A stretch of 64,000 nt of DNA from assembly GCF_900109565.1 (NCBI RefSeq), contig NZ_FNZZ01000007.1:17582-81581 (forward strand), written 5' to 3'. Position numbers and translations under genes: made by a program. Positions 37,242 to 46,631 of the stretch are shown piece after piece (the first letter of the stretch is position 1; each line of letters begins with the position of its first letter). The notes beneath the pieces are model-generated. The model saw nothing but the letters and a program-made list of their open reading frames with translations, was not told where the DNA came from and did no database searches. This DNA is from Sphingomonas palmae. GTDB lineage: Bacteria > Pseudomonadota > Alphaproteobacteria > Sphingomonadales > Sphingomonadaceae.

Positions 37242-38680
37242 GCGTGCTTGTCACCTAGCTGAACGACCATCTCGGCGGCGAGCAGGCTCAACGTGTCGTC
37301 GCGCGCACCCATGACGACGATGCGGTCGCCCGCGCGCGCCTGGGCGACCAGATGCGCCGCCGCCGCCGCGCGGTCGGGGATGTGGAGTGCGCGACGCCCG
37401 CTCACCTCCACGTCGCGCACGATGTCGGCGCTGGTCACCTCGCGATTGGTGGTGCCGCCGTGATAGACCGGGTCGGGCATGACGAGCAGGTCGTCCACCG
37501 CCAGCGTGTTCGCGAACATCGCCACCAGCTCGGCGCGCATCACCTTGAGCGGCCCGAAACCGTGCGGCTGGAACAGCACCAGCAACCGGCCCGGAAAGGC
37601 GTGCAGCGTGTCCAGCGTCGCCGCGATCTTGTCCGGGTTGTGGCCGAAGTCGTCAATCACCGACACGCCTCCGGCATCGCCGACGAGATCGAACCGGCGT
37701 CTAAGCCCCGTGAAGCACGCCAGCGCCGCGGCTGCATCACTCAGCGGCACACCGGCCGCCATCGCAGCGCCGAGTGCCGCAAGCGCGTTCGACACGTTGT
37801 GCCGGCCCGGCACCTGCAACCGCACCGGCAGCGTACCGCCGTCGTGATGCAGCATGAACGATACCGCGAACGGCTCCTCGCGCAGGTCGCGCGCGACGAG
37901 GTCACCCGTGCCCTCGACCGAGAAGCGCGTTACCCGCGACGCGGGCAGCGTCATCGCCAGCGCGGCCGCATCGGCATTGTCGGCGTTGACCACCGCGTGG
38001 CGCGTGTGCGCGATGAAGTCGCCGAACAGGATGTTCAGCTCGTCGAGCGCCTTGTGGTCGAGGCTGACGTTGTTGAGTACGGCGACGTGCGGGCGATAGA
38101 GCGCGATCGATCCGTCGCTCTCGTCCACTTCGCTGACGTATGCATCGCCTGCGCCGACCAGTGCGCTCGCGAACGGGCGGTCGGCGGCGACGAAATCCTT
38201 CATCACCGCGCCGTTCATCACGCTGGGATCGCGGCCGGTCTGGTGCAGGATCGTCGCGATCATGCCCGTGACGGTCGATTTGCCGCTCGTCCCCGCCACC
38301 CCGATCGGCAGCGCGGCGGCGTTGAACAGCGCCGCGTTCAGTTCCGCCCGCGTCATCCGCGCGCAGCCGATCCGCGCCGCCGCGACCATGTCCGCGACCG
38401 TGTCCTCCACCGCGGCGGAGGCGACGACGATCTGCTCCGCCGACACGACGCCGCTGCCGTCCTGCGCGAACAGCTCGATGCCTTGTCCACGCAACGCGTC
38501 GAACTTCGCCGGTACACGCCCCTGGTCGAGCCCGCGGTCCGAACCCGCCACGATCGCGCCACGCCCGGCCAGGATCATCGCCAGCGGCATCATCCCCGAC
38601 CCGCCGATCCCGACCAGAAAGAAGCGCCTGCCGCGCACGTCGCCGAAGACCCCGCCCGGGGCCGCATTGCCGTTCTGCAT
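37238..38680 (-). CDS. mpl: Mur ligase, MurC/Mpl type
   Basis: A 480-aa UDP-MurNAc-type ligase. An N-terminal Rossmann-like domain ([14 protein letters not shown]) precedes the ATP loop [13 protein letters not shown] (127-139), then the EVDESDGS and [10 protein letters not shown] regions and the C-terminal domain. It is most likely the peptidoglycan-recycling ligase Mpl, which adds the tripeptide, rather than essential MurC. The standalone position away from a dcw cluster and the divergent L,D-carboxypeptidase support this. Assignment between Mpl and MurC is by context. Confidence 0.75.
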   Translation of the reverse strand: MQNGNAAPGGVFGDVRGRRFFLVGIGGSGMMPLAMILAGRGAIVAGSDRGLDQGRVPAKFDALRGQGIELFAQDGSGVVSAEQIVVASAAVEDTVADMVAAARIGCARMTRAELNAALFNAAALPIGVAGTSGKSTVTGMIATILHQTGRDPSVMNGAVMKDFVAADRPFASALVGAGDAYVSEVDESDGSIALYRPHVAVLNNVSLDHKALDELNILFGDFIAHTRHAVVNADNADAAALAMTLPASRVTRFSVEGTGDLVARDLREEPFAVSFMLHHDGGTLPVRLQVPGRHNVSNALAALGAAMAAGVPLSDAAAALACFTGLRRRFDLVGDAGGVSVIDDFGHNPDKIAATLDTLHAFPGRLLVLFQPHGFGPLKVMRAELVAMFANTLAVDDLLVMPDPVYHGGTTNREVTSADIVRDVEVSGRRALHIPDRAAAAAHLVAQARAGDRIVVMGARDDTLSLLAAEMVVQLGDKHA

Positions 38681-38739
38681 GGCAACGCGCTATCGGCGGT
38701 CCGCGCCATTGGGGCAAGCCAGGGGAGTGGATCAGGAAC

Positions 38740-39555
38740 ATGCGGATCGGTGTCGTCGCGGCGTCCAGCGTCGCCAACCCTGCCGTCGTCGCGCCCGTGT
38801 CCGCGCTCGCCGCGATCGCCTATCCCGAGATCGACCTCGTCTTTCACCCGAGCGCGTTCGCTGAGGCCGGGCATTTCGCCGGCACCGACGCGGTGCGCGC
38901 CGCCGCCTTCGTCGAATACGCCAACGATCCGTCGATGGACGCGGTCTGGTTCGTGCGCGGCGGCTACGGCTCCAACCGCATCCTCGCCGACGCGCTGCCA
39001 CGGCTGAACGACGCCGCGCGTGCGAAGACCTACCTCGGTTACTCCGACGCCGGTTTCCTGCTCGGCGCGCTCTACGCCCGCCGCATCGGCCATCCGACGC
39101 ACGGACCGATGGCGAGCGACATCGGGCGCAAGGGTGGCGACGAGACGGTGGCGCGCTCGCTCGGCTGGATGGCGAGGCGTGATCGCTCGGCACTCGAACC
39201 CGGCCTCGCGGGGCATCCGTCAGCGGCGTTCAACCTCTCGATTCTCTCGGCGCTGATCGGCTCGCCCTACCTTCCCGACCTCACCGATCACGTGCTGATC
39301 GTCGAGGAAGTGTCGGAGGCGATGTACGCGATCGACCGAATGCTGTTCACGATGGCGAACGCGACACAGCTGCGCGGGATCGCGGGCGTGCGCCTGGGCG
39401 CGGTCACCGCGGTCAGGCCTAACGAACCAGACTGGGGCGAGACGCTCGACCAGATGATGGAACGCTGGTGCCGCGACATGCACGTCCCCTACCTCGGCCG
39501 CGCCGAGGTGGGGCACACGCAGGCGAACCGCGTCGTACCGTTCGGGGTCGCCTAA
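38740..39555 (+). CDS. ldcA: L,D-carboxypeptidase (S66 family)
   Basis: A 271-aa cytoplasmic-type S66 peptidase that trims D-alanine from recycled muropeptides. The oxyanion segment WFVRGGYGSNR, nucleophile Ser102 in LGYSDAG, LIVEEVSE and the C-terminal GHTQANRVVPFG carrying His make the Ser-Glu-His site. It is divergent from the Mpl-type gene with a 59-bp gap, a coherent recycling pair. Its TAA stop overlaps the TAG of the minus-strand glucosidase pseudogene. Confidence 0.88.
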   Translation: MRIGVVAASSVANPAVVAPVSALAAIAYPEIDLVFHPSAFAEAGHFAGTDAVRAAAFVEYANDPSMDAVWFVRGGYGSNRILADALPRLNDAARAKTYLGYSDAGFLLGALYARRIGHPTHGPMASDIGRKGGDETVARSLGWMARRDRSALEPGLAGHPSAAFNLSILSALIGSPYLPDLTDHVLIVEEVSEAMYAIDRMLFTMANATQLRGIAGVRLGAVTAVRPNEPDWGETLDQMMERWCRDMHVPYLGRAEVGHTQANRVVPFGVA

Positions 39556-40601
39556 CTCGCGACCAGCGCGCCGTAGAGGGCGAAGTCGGCGTCGGTGACG
39601 CCGATCGAGAGCAGGGGGGGACAGGTCGGCCGCATCCGCCCACACCTGCGGCTCGGCCGACAGGTTGAAGGCGCAGACGATGCGGTCGCCCTGGTACGTC
39701 CGCGCGAACACCAGCAGTGCATCGTCGGCGTGGAGCACCTCGAACCCGCTGAGCCTGAGCGCCGCCTCGTCGCGACGCAGCGCCAGCACGGCCCTTGTCG
39801 AGTGGAGCAGCGAGCCCGCGTCGGCCTCCTGCACGTCGACCGCGAGGTTCGCGTGGTCGGCACCAAGCGGCAGCCACGGCTGCGCGGTCGAGAAACCCAG
39901 CTGCGCGACATCGTGCTTCCACGGCATCGGCGTGCGCGCGCCGTCGCGTGACAGCGTCAGCGGCCAGTTGGCGATCGCCTCCGGGTCCTGCAGCAGCTCG
40001 AACGGCACGTCGACCTGCGCAGTCCCAGTTCCTCGCCGTAGTAGAGGATCGAATTGCCGCGCAGGGTACCCAGCAGCAGCATCTTCATCCGCGCGAACGC
40101 GGCGGCATGCTCGGGCGCACACCAACGCGAGATCGCGCGCGGCGCGTCGTGGTTCTCGAACGCCCAGCTCGGCCAGCCTATACCCGGCTCGTCCGCCTTC
40201 GCGTCGCGCCACACGTACCAGTCAGCGTGCGCGCCCGTCCGGCTGCTGCGGCTGTCCTTGAACCACGGATGCTGGTCCGAGGTGTGCGCCCACACCTGGT
40301 CGAGCAGCACCTTCAACCCCAGTGCATGCGCGCGCGCCACCAGCGCGTCAAAGTCGGTGAGCGTGCCGAACACCGGATCGACGTCGCAGTAATCCGACAC
40401 GTCATAGCCGAAATCCGCCATCGGCGAGGTGAAGAAGGGCGAGATCCACACCGCATCGACGCCCAGCGCGGCGACGTAACCCAGATGCGCGGTGATCCCG
40501 GCGAGATCGCCGACGCCGTCGCCGTTCGCGTCGGCGAAGCTGCGGGGATAGATCTAATAGATCACCGCGCCCTTCCACCAGGGCGCCCTGTCCGCTCTCA
40601 T
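39552..40601 (-). pseudogene. Decayed GH13 alpha-glucosidase
   Basis: Remnant of an alpha-glucosidase/oligo-1,6-glucosidase (GH13). From ATG 40601 the protein reads into GAVIY and hits TAG at codon 16 (40554-40556) where the family has Gln (IYQIYPRSF). It continues as FADANGDGVGDLAG, then VWISPFFTSPMADFGYDVSDY, WYVWRD, and jumps to GWPSWAFENHDAPR. A large internal segment carrying the catalytic Asp region is missing near 40179-40195. One base is lost near 40019 after YYGEELGL. A further frameshift occurs in a seven-G run at 39614-39620, before IGVTDADFALYGALVAS. About 1,050 bp remain of an expected about 1,600. Confidence 0.9.
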
Positions 40602-40685
40602 TAGGTCCGCCACTCGCTGCTCCCGATCCGCGCAACCGACTCTAGCCGAACGCCGGCACGCTGACACGTCCTCAACCGCGCGGGC

Positions 40686-43211
40686 TCACCCGAGCGCGTG
40701 CACACCCCATTGATCGTAGCCGTACCGTCGCGCACCGATCTCGAACGTCGCCGGGCCGGTCACGCGTGGCTCGTCGCGCGCACCGATCCCGCGCGCCATG
40801 TGCGCGGGGATCGTGACGCGCGTGACTGCGCCCCCGAATGGGCTGGCGATCGGGTCGGGCAGGTCGATCAACAGGTCGCGCGCGCCCAGCCGCGTAACCA
40901 CCGCTTCCTCGACATCCGCGAAGGTGAGTGTGCGGAATGGCTGCGACAGGTCCAGCGCGATACGTCGCGCGGCTTCGGCCGAGGCGAGCTCGCCGCCCGC
41001 ACGCTCGGCGGCGTGATTGTGCCACGCGGGGTCGCCCGCGACGATCGCGGCGAGCGCGTCGGGGTGAAGCGCGCGCTCGACCAGCCGGCGGTTATCGCGC
41101 GGGATGACGATCTCTGGTGACCGCTCCAGCACCCGCAATGTCGCCTCGAGCTGGACCAGATTGGGGTAGACGCTGCCGAGGCCGTGCCGCCCGCCGCCGC
41201 CCTTGCCGAGCAGCACCGACAGGTCTCGTGCTGCTGGGCGTAGCACCAGCACGCGCGCCTGCGCGAACGCGCCACGATCCTCGCGGCGGTGGCGATGCAG
41301 CCGCCCGATCCGCTGCAACAACACGTCGATCGGCGCCAGATCGGTGACGAGAAAATCGGCGTCCAGATCGAGCGACTGTTCCAGCGTCTGCGTGCCGATC
41401 AGCACCCGCCCGCGTGCACGACGCGACTTGCCGAACGCCTGCTCCACCGCTTCGTCCAGCCGCTGGCGATCGTCGCGCGCAAAGCGGCCGTGGTGCAGCG
41501 TCGGAACGCTTTCCACCGCGAACGCCAGCTCAGGCGCGCGCGCCGCCACTGCCTGCGCGACCGCCACCGCGCCCGCGACGCTGTTGCGCACCACCAGCAC
41601 CGACGCGCCCGCGCGCGCCGCCTCGATCGCGCGCCCCGCGATCGCTTGGGGGTCGTCGATCAGCCCCGCGACCTCGACCGCCACCTGCTTCGCCGCGCCC
41701 GCTGCTCCCGCCGCGGCTCGAAGCGCCGCGTCACTTCCCGACAGCGCCGGATACGGCTGCGCCTCTGTCTCCGCCAACGGCGGCACCGCTCCACCCAGCA
41801 GGCCTGCGCGCGCCGCCGCGCCGAGCGTCGCCGACAATAGCAGCGCGTGCCCACCGACTGCAATGTGATGCACCAGCAGCCGTTCGAGCAGCCCCGCCAT
41901 ATAGCTGTCCGACGCGTGCACCTCGTCGACCACCAGCAGGCTGCGCGACAGCACGCCGGCGCGGAACAGCGCGTGCTTGACCGGCAGGATGCCGAGCAGC
42001 GCCTGATCGATCGTCCCCACCGCTACGCGCGCGGCGAGGAAGTTCAGGCTCCGCTCCGCCGCCCAGCGCGCATCGGGTGCCCGTTCGCGTTCGTTGTGGC
42101 CCGGCTCGTCCCAACGCACGGCATAGTCCGGCAGCGCCTGCCCCACTGCATCGCCCGCGCGCAGATAGCCCGGCACCGCCAGCACCGCTTCGGGCGCGTC
42201 CGTGCCCCAGACGCGCTTCAGCATCGCGTCGACGCGCGCGTGCAATTGCACCGCCGCCGACCGCGTCGGCAGCGCGAAGAACAATCCGTCGACTTGCCCT
42301 CGCCGCCTGAGTTCGAGCCAGCGCCACAACGCCGCCTCGGTCTTCCCCGACCCTGTCTCCGCCTCGATCAACGCTACCGCGCCAAACTCGTCGCCTGCCG
42401 CCTCCAGCTGGAACCCGTGCGGCGGGAAGCCGAACGCCTGCTCGAAGTCGCATGCCGGCGTGTCGAGCGGCAGAAACCCGCGCGCCGCCGCCGCCGCGCG
42501 CACCTGTTCGACGCGCAGTGGCTCGCGCGCATCACCATGCGGCGCACCCACCGGCAATCGCCGCGCGTCCGAGCCGATCCAGTCGGCGAGCGTCACCAAT
42601 CCCGCGAACAGCGCAACGAACCGCGGCGCATCTGGCAGTGCCGCGCCCGCCTCCCACGCCAGCGGCCAACGCGCGCGCACCGCCTCGATCACCGGCACCA
42701 CGCGCGCCGCCGGGGCGTCTCCCGCTTTCTCCCACCATTCGTCGACCAGCGCGGTCCAACTTCCGGTGTCCACCATTGCGCGCTGGTGGAAGGCGGCGAG
42801 CGGCTTGCCATGATGCGCCATCACCGCCGCGACGTGCTGCCGTGCGCCCCAGTCGCGCATCAGCGCGTGGAGTATCTCCGCCGCCGCGCTGCGTTTGAGC
42901 ACCGAATGGTTGAGCAGCGCCGCGACCGGCGCGGTGTGCCCTACCGGCGGCTTCGCGGGATCGATCCGCGCCTGAAAGCCCCGGTTCGCCTTGCCAACGT
43001 CGTGCAGCGCGGCCAGCGCGCACAGCCGCGCCACGTCCTGCGCGCTCAGCGCCCGCCCCGCCCCGGCCTCTAGCGGCGCGCGCCAAGCCTCAATGACCAT
43101 CGCCATCGCCGCGCCGACGTCGAGGCAATGGTCGGCGAGCGGCAGCGCCGCGGTCACCTCGTCCCCTTCGCGCAGCAGCTTGGCCCAGGGCTGGTCCACC
43201 GTCACCGTCAT
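40686..43211 (-). CDS. cas3: Cas3 HD nuclease-helicase (type I-E)
   Basis: The CRISPR interference effector recruited by Cascade, 841 aa from ATG 43211 (GGGAGG eight bases ahead). An N-terminal HD nuclease domain has His70-Asp71 (ALHDVGK) plus His28 and His133/134 (MAHHGKP). The SF2 helicase part shows Walker A AETGSGKT (284-291), DEVH (429-432), SAT (460-462) and motif VI QRIGRLHR (633-640). All catalytic motifs look intact. It faces away from the other cas genes and is separated from cas8e by the four drm genes. Confidence 0.95.
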   Translation of the reverse strand: MTVTVDQPWAKLLREGDEVTAALPLADHCLDVGAAMAMVIEAWRAPLEAGAGRALSAQDVARLCALAALHDVGKANRGFQARIDPAKPPVGHTAPVAALLNHSVLKRSAAAEILHALMRDWGARQHVAAVMAHHGKPLAAFHQRAMVDTGSWTALVDEWWEKAGDAPAARVVPVIEAVRARWPLAWEAGAALPDAPRFVALFAGLVTLADWIGSDARRLPVGAPHGDAREPLRVEQVRAAAAARGFLPLDTPACDFEQAFGFPPHGFQLEAAGDEFGAVALIEAETGSGKTEAALWRWLELRRRGQVDGLFFALPTRSAAVQLHARVDAMLKRVWGTDAPEAVLAVPGYLRAGDAVGQALPDYAVRWDEPGHNERERAPDARWAAERSLNFLAARVAVGTIDQALLGILPVKHALFRAGVLSRSLLVVDEVHASDSYMAGLLERLLVHHIAVGGHALLLSATLGAAARAGLLGGAVPPLAETEAQPYPALSGSDAALRAAAGAAGAAKQVAVEVAGLIDDPQAIAGRAIEAARAGASVLVVRNSVAGAVAVAQAVAARAPELAFAVESVPTLHHGRFARDDRQRLDEAVEQAFGKSRRARGRVLIGTQTLEQSLDLDADFLVTDLAPIDVLLQRIGRLHRHRREDRGAFAQARVLVLRPAARDLSVLLGKGGGGRHGLGSVYPNLVQLEATLRVLERSPEIVIPRDNRRLVERALHPDALAAIVAGDPAWHNHAAERAGGELASAEAARRIALDLSQPFRTLTFADVEEAVVTRLGARDLLIDLPDPIASPFGGAVTRVTIPAHMARGIGARDEPRVTGPATFEIGARRYGYDQWGVHALG

Positions 43212-43403
43212 CGCACTGCCTCCCGCATCCGAACGATACCGGCGCGCGGCACAGCGCCGCCACGTCATTGCTTACAGCTTCGCGCCGCCGACCGCCTGAA
43301 ACCCGCGGTTCACGCCAGGTCTCACCGGATCGGACGCTTCCCGCATTGGCTTCCCCGCCCGCCTTTCGCACCCTTGCCGCACGCAGCAATCGGGAGGGTG
43401 CGC
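43212..43403. promoter_or_regulatory. Divergent region between cas3 and drmD
   Basis: This 192-bp stretch is the only space between the divergent cas3 and drmD starts, so it must hold the promoters of both. It is GC-rich and no convincing -35/-10 pair was found on either strand. Ribosome binding sites are clear at each end (GGGAGG for both). Confidence 0.5.
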
Positions 43404-46400
43404 ATGACCGACGCCAGGGAAGCCCGCCAGACCCAGTCCGCCCGCACGCCCGGCGTCGGCCAGTTCGTCTCGCTGCGCGGCCGCTTGTGGATGGTGGAGG
43501 GCGAGCCCGACCACCCGCTCGCCGGCCATCGCCTGTCATGCATCGACGACGACGCCAACGGCGAGCAGGCGCAGGTCTTATGGGGTGCGGAGGTCGACGC
43601 GCGGCTCCACGACGAGGAGGCATGGGCCTCACTCGGCCAGCCGGGACCACGCGGCGGCGGCGATGCCGCGACCTTCTCCGCTTACCTGCGCACCGTGCGC
43701 TGGCGCACCGCCACCGCGGCCGAGCGCGACCTGTTCCAGGCACCGTTCCGCGCCGGCATCCGGCTCAATCCCTATCAGCTGCTCCCGCTGCGCAAGGCGC
43801 TGCGCCTGCCGCGGGTCAACCTGCTGATCGCCGACGACGTCGGGCTCGGCAAAACGGTCGAGGCCGGGCTGGTCTTGCGCGAGCTGCTGTTGCGTCGCCG
43901 CGTCGATTTCACGCTGGTGCTCGCCCCGCCGTCGATGGCGCAGCAATGGCAGGACGAGTTGCAGACCAAGTTCGGCCTCGCGTTCGAGATCGTCGACGCC
44001 GAGCATCTGGAGGCGCTGCGCCGCCGCCGCGGCTACGGCGCGAACCCCTGGGCGGCGGGGTCGCGCTTCATCCTGTCGCACCGGCTGCTCGGCGACGAGA
44101 GCTATGTCGCGGGGTTGCGCGACGTGCTGGAGGATTTCCGCGCCCGCTCGCTCCTCATCCTCGACGAAGCGCATCATGCCGCGCCCGCGGGCAACGGCCG
44201 CTATGCGATCGAGAGCCAGTTCACGCGCAGCTTGCGCGACCTGTGTGATCGTTTCGAGCACCGCCTGTTCCTGTCGGCGACGCCGCACAACGGCCACGCC
44301 AACAGCTTCGCGACGCTGCTCGAACTTCTCGACCCGCAGCGCTTCACGCGCGGCGTGCCGGTGCGTCCCGCCGACCTCGAACCGGTCATGGTACGGCGGC
44401 TGAAAAGCGACCTGCGCGCGTTGGGCGAAGCGTTCCCTGAGCGCATAATCGAACCGGTCGTGATCGACGGCCTGCCCGCCGACGCGCCCGAACTCGTACT
44501 CGCCGCCATGCTCGCCGACTATCGCCGCATTCGCGACCAGCGCATCGCCGCGCTCACCCCGGCGCAGGCCGCGCGCACGCGGCTGGCCTTTGTCGGCTTG
44601 CAGCAGCGATTGCTCTCGTCGATCGCCGCCTTCGCGCGCACGCTGCGCGTCCACTTGGCCGGACTCGACCGCGTGATCGCCGGCGAGCGAGCAGAGGCGT
44701 CCGCGGCCGACATTACCGATCCGACCTCAGCCGACGAGGAACAGGCCGCGCTCGACCTGCTCGCCCGGCGCGACGCCGCTGCGACCCACGCCGCCGCGCT
44801 CGCCGGCGTACGTGGCGCAACGCGCGAGCAGCTCGCAGCCGAACGCGCGCACGCGCTCGCGATGCTCGATGTGGCAGAGCGTGCCCGCGCCCTCCCCGAC
44901 GCGCGGGTGCGCTGGATCGTCGATTGGGCGCGCACCCACCTGCAACACGCGGACGGCGAATGGCGCGAACGCCGCCTGATCCTGTTTACCGAGTATGAGG
45001 ACACGCGCCGCTGGCTCCAGCGCCAATTGCAGGTGCTGCTCGACGCGGATGATCCACACGAAGCCGACCGGATCACCAGCTTCACCGGCGTCACCCCGCC
45101 CGACTGGCGCGAGGCGATCAAGCGCGCCTTCAACGACCCCACCGCCCCCGTACGCATCCTGATCTGCACCGACGCCGCGCGCGAAGGGATCAACCTCCAG
45201 GCGCAATGCCATGATCTGATCCACGTCGACCTGCCGTGGAATCCCTCGCGGCTCGAACAACGCAACGGTCGCATCGATCGCAAGCTGCAACCCAGCGACA
45301 CCGTCACCTGCCGCTATTTCATCTACGCGCAGCGCGCGGAGGACGTCGTGCTGGGTGTCCTGGTGCGCAAGACCGAGCTGATCCGCCAGCAGCTCGGCTC
45401 CGCGGGTCAGGTGCTCGGCGCACGCATCGCCGACCGGCTGGCGCGCGCCGGGATCGACCGAGCCACCGCGCACGCACTCGCCGACCAGGTCCGCGACGAG
45501 GAGGTCGACGCGCGCGTCCGCGCTGCGGTGGACGATCTCGGCGACGGCGCCGACGCCCGCCTCGCGCGGCTCAGGCGCGAACAGGCCGACCTGGCACAAG
45601 CACTCGAACAGGCGCGCGCCCGCGTCGGCGTCGACCCGGCCGAGCTGCAATCGGTCGTCGGCCTCGCGCTCACGCAAGCGGGCGGCGCGTGGGACCACGC
45701 CGCCACGATCGGCACGACGCCGGTGCTCGCGCTCGACGAGCAGGTGCCTGCGATCGCCCACGATCCGAGCTGGCACGTCATGCTCGACGAGCTGCGCCGC
45801 CGCCCGATGCGCGGTGGGGAGCGCGTGCCCGAGTGGCGCGCGGCGCGCGATGCCGCAGTGCGCCGCATCAGCTTTGCGCCCGCGATCCTCGCCGACGGAC
45901 GCGACGCGGGCGACGTCGTCCACCTCCACCTCGAACACCGGCTGGTGCGCCGCCTGCTCGGCCGCTTCGTCACCGCCGGCTTCCGCCACGGACTGGAGCG
46001 CGCCTGCGTCATCCGCACCGCTGCCGCCAGGTCCCCGCGGGTCGTGCTGATCGGCCGCGTCGCGCTCTACGGCGAGGGTGCGGCGCGGTTGCACGAAGAA
46101 GTGCTGAGCGTCGCCGCCGACTGGCGGGCGCGCGTACCCGGTGCACCGCCGCTGCGCGTGCTCGCCGAGGGTCGCGGTGCGGAGACACGCGTGCTCGACG
46201 AGCTGATCGGCGCGCTGCGCACCGCGCGCGACGCCGACGCGGACACCGTCGCGCACGCGACCGCGCACGCCGCCGCCGACGTCGCCGACCTCCGCCCCGC
46301 GTTGGAGGCGCGCGCCGCCGCCCGCGTTGAGCGCGTGGCCGCCGAGATCACGCGCCGCGCCGCCGCCGAGGCACGCGGGCTCGAGACGCTGCTTGAGGCG

Positions 46401-46631
46401 CGGATCGCGCGCATCCGGCGCGAGCGCGGTGAGGACGACGCGCAGCTCGCCCTGCTGCTCGACCCGGCCGAGGCACGGCAGCGCGCCGCCGATCGCCGTT
46501 CCTGGGAGCGCGCGGCGACGCGGCTCGACGACGAACTGGTGCGCGAACCCCAGCGGCTGCGCGCCGCCGCGCGCATCTGCGCCACTCGCGTCGAGCCGAT
46601 CGGACTCGTCTACCTATGGCCCGAGACGTGA
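43404..46631 (+). CDS. drmD: DISARM SNF2-like helicase DrmD
   Basis: A 1075-aa SNF2/SF2 ATPase. Walker A DDVGLGKT ends at residue 151, DEAH is at 254-257, LSATPHNG follows, and motif VI EQRNGRIDR is at about residues 618-626. The long C-terminal region (about 680-1075) is Ala/Arg-rich and helical. Size and gene order (drmD-drmMI-drmA-drmB) identify class 1 DISARM, a multi-gene anti-phage system with a methylase. The start ATG has GGGAGGG ahead. The 3' end overlaps drmMI by 16 bases. Without its neighbours this could only be called a SNF2 helicase. Confidence 0.88.
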   Translation: MTDAREARQTQSARTPGVGQFVSLRGRLWMVEGEPDHPLAGHRLSCIDDDANGEQAQVLWGAEVDARLHDEEAWASLGQPGPRGGGDAATFSAYLRTVRWRTATAAERDLFQAPFRAGIRLNPYQLLPLRKALRLPRVNLLIADDVGLGKTVEAGLVLRELLLRRRVDFTLVLAPPSMAQQWQDELQTKFGLAFEIVDAEHLEALRRRRGYGANPWAAGSRFILSHRLLGDESYVAGLRDVLEDFRARSLLILDEAHHAAPAGNGRYAIESQFTRSLRDLCDRFEHRLFLSATPHNGHANSFATLLELLDPQRFTRGVPVRPADLEPVMVRRLKSDLRALGEAFPERIIEPVVIDGLPADAPELVLAAMLADYRRIRDQRIAALTPAQAARTRLAFVGLQQRLLSSIAAFARTLRVHLAGLDRVIAGERAEASAADITDPTSADEEQAALDLLARRDAAATHAAALAGVRGATREQLAAERAHALAMLDVAERARALPDARVRWIVDWARTHLQHADGEWRERRLILFTEYEDTRRWLQRQLQVLLDADDPHEADRITSFTGVTPPDWREAIKRAFNDPTAPVRILICTDAAREGINLQAQCHDLIHVDLPWNPSRLEQRNGRIDRKLQPSDTVTCRYFIYAQRAEDVVLGVLVRKTELIRQQLGSAGQVLGARIADRLARAGIDRATAHALADQVRDEEVDARVRAAVDDLGDGADARLARLRREQADLAQALEQARARVGVDPAELQSVVGLALTQAGGAWDHAATIGTTPVLALDEQVPAIAHDPSWHVMLDELRRRPMRGGERVPEWRAARDAAVRRISFAPAILADGRDAGDVVHLHLEHRLVRRLLGRFVTAGFRHGLERACVIRTAAARSPRVVLIGRVALYGEGAARLHEEVLSVAADWRARVPGAPPLRVLAEGRGAETRVLDELIGALRTARDADADTVAHATAHAAADVADLRPALEARAAARVERVAAEITRRAAAEARGLETLLEARIARIRRERGEDDAQLALLLDPAEARQRAADRRSWERAATRLDDELVREPQRLRAAARICATRVEPIGLVYLWPET

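Noticed and set aside
40402..40635. Separate small minus-strand gene between cas3 and ldcA
   Set aside because: Another frame over the 5' end of the GH13 pseudogene. The alpha-glucosidase signal in the adjacent frame explains the sequence.
40602..40685. Attachment site or tRNA remnant at the defence-locus edge
   Set aside because: No tRNA-like cloverleaf, no direct repeat shared with another part of the window, and no integrase nearby.
43128..43403. In-frame extension upstream of drmD ATG
   Set aside because: Runs into the cas3 5' region, is Arg/His-rich, and the ATG at 43404 has an ideal ribosome binding site.
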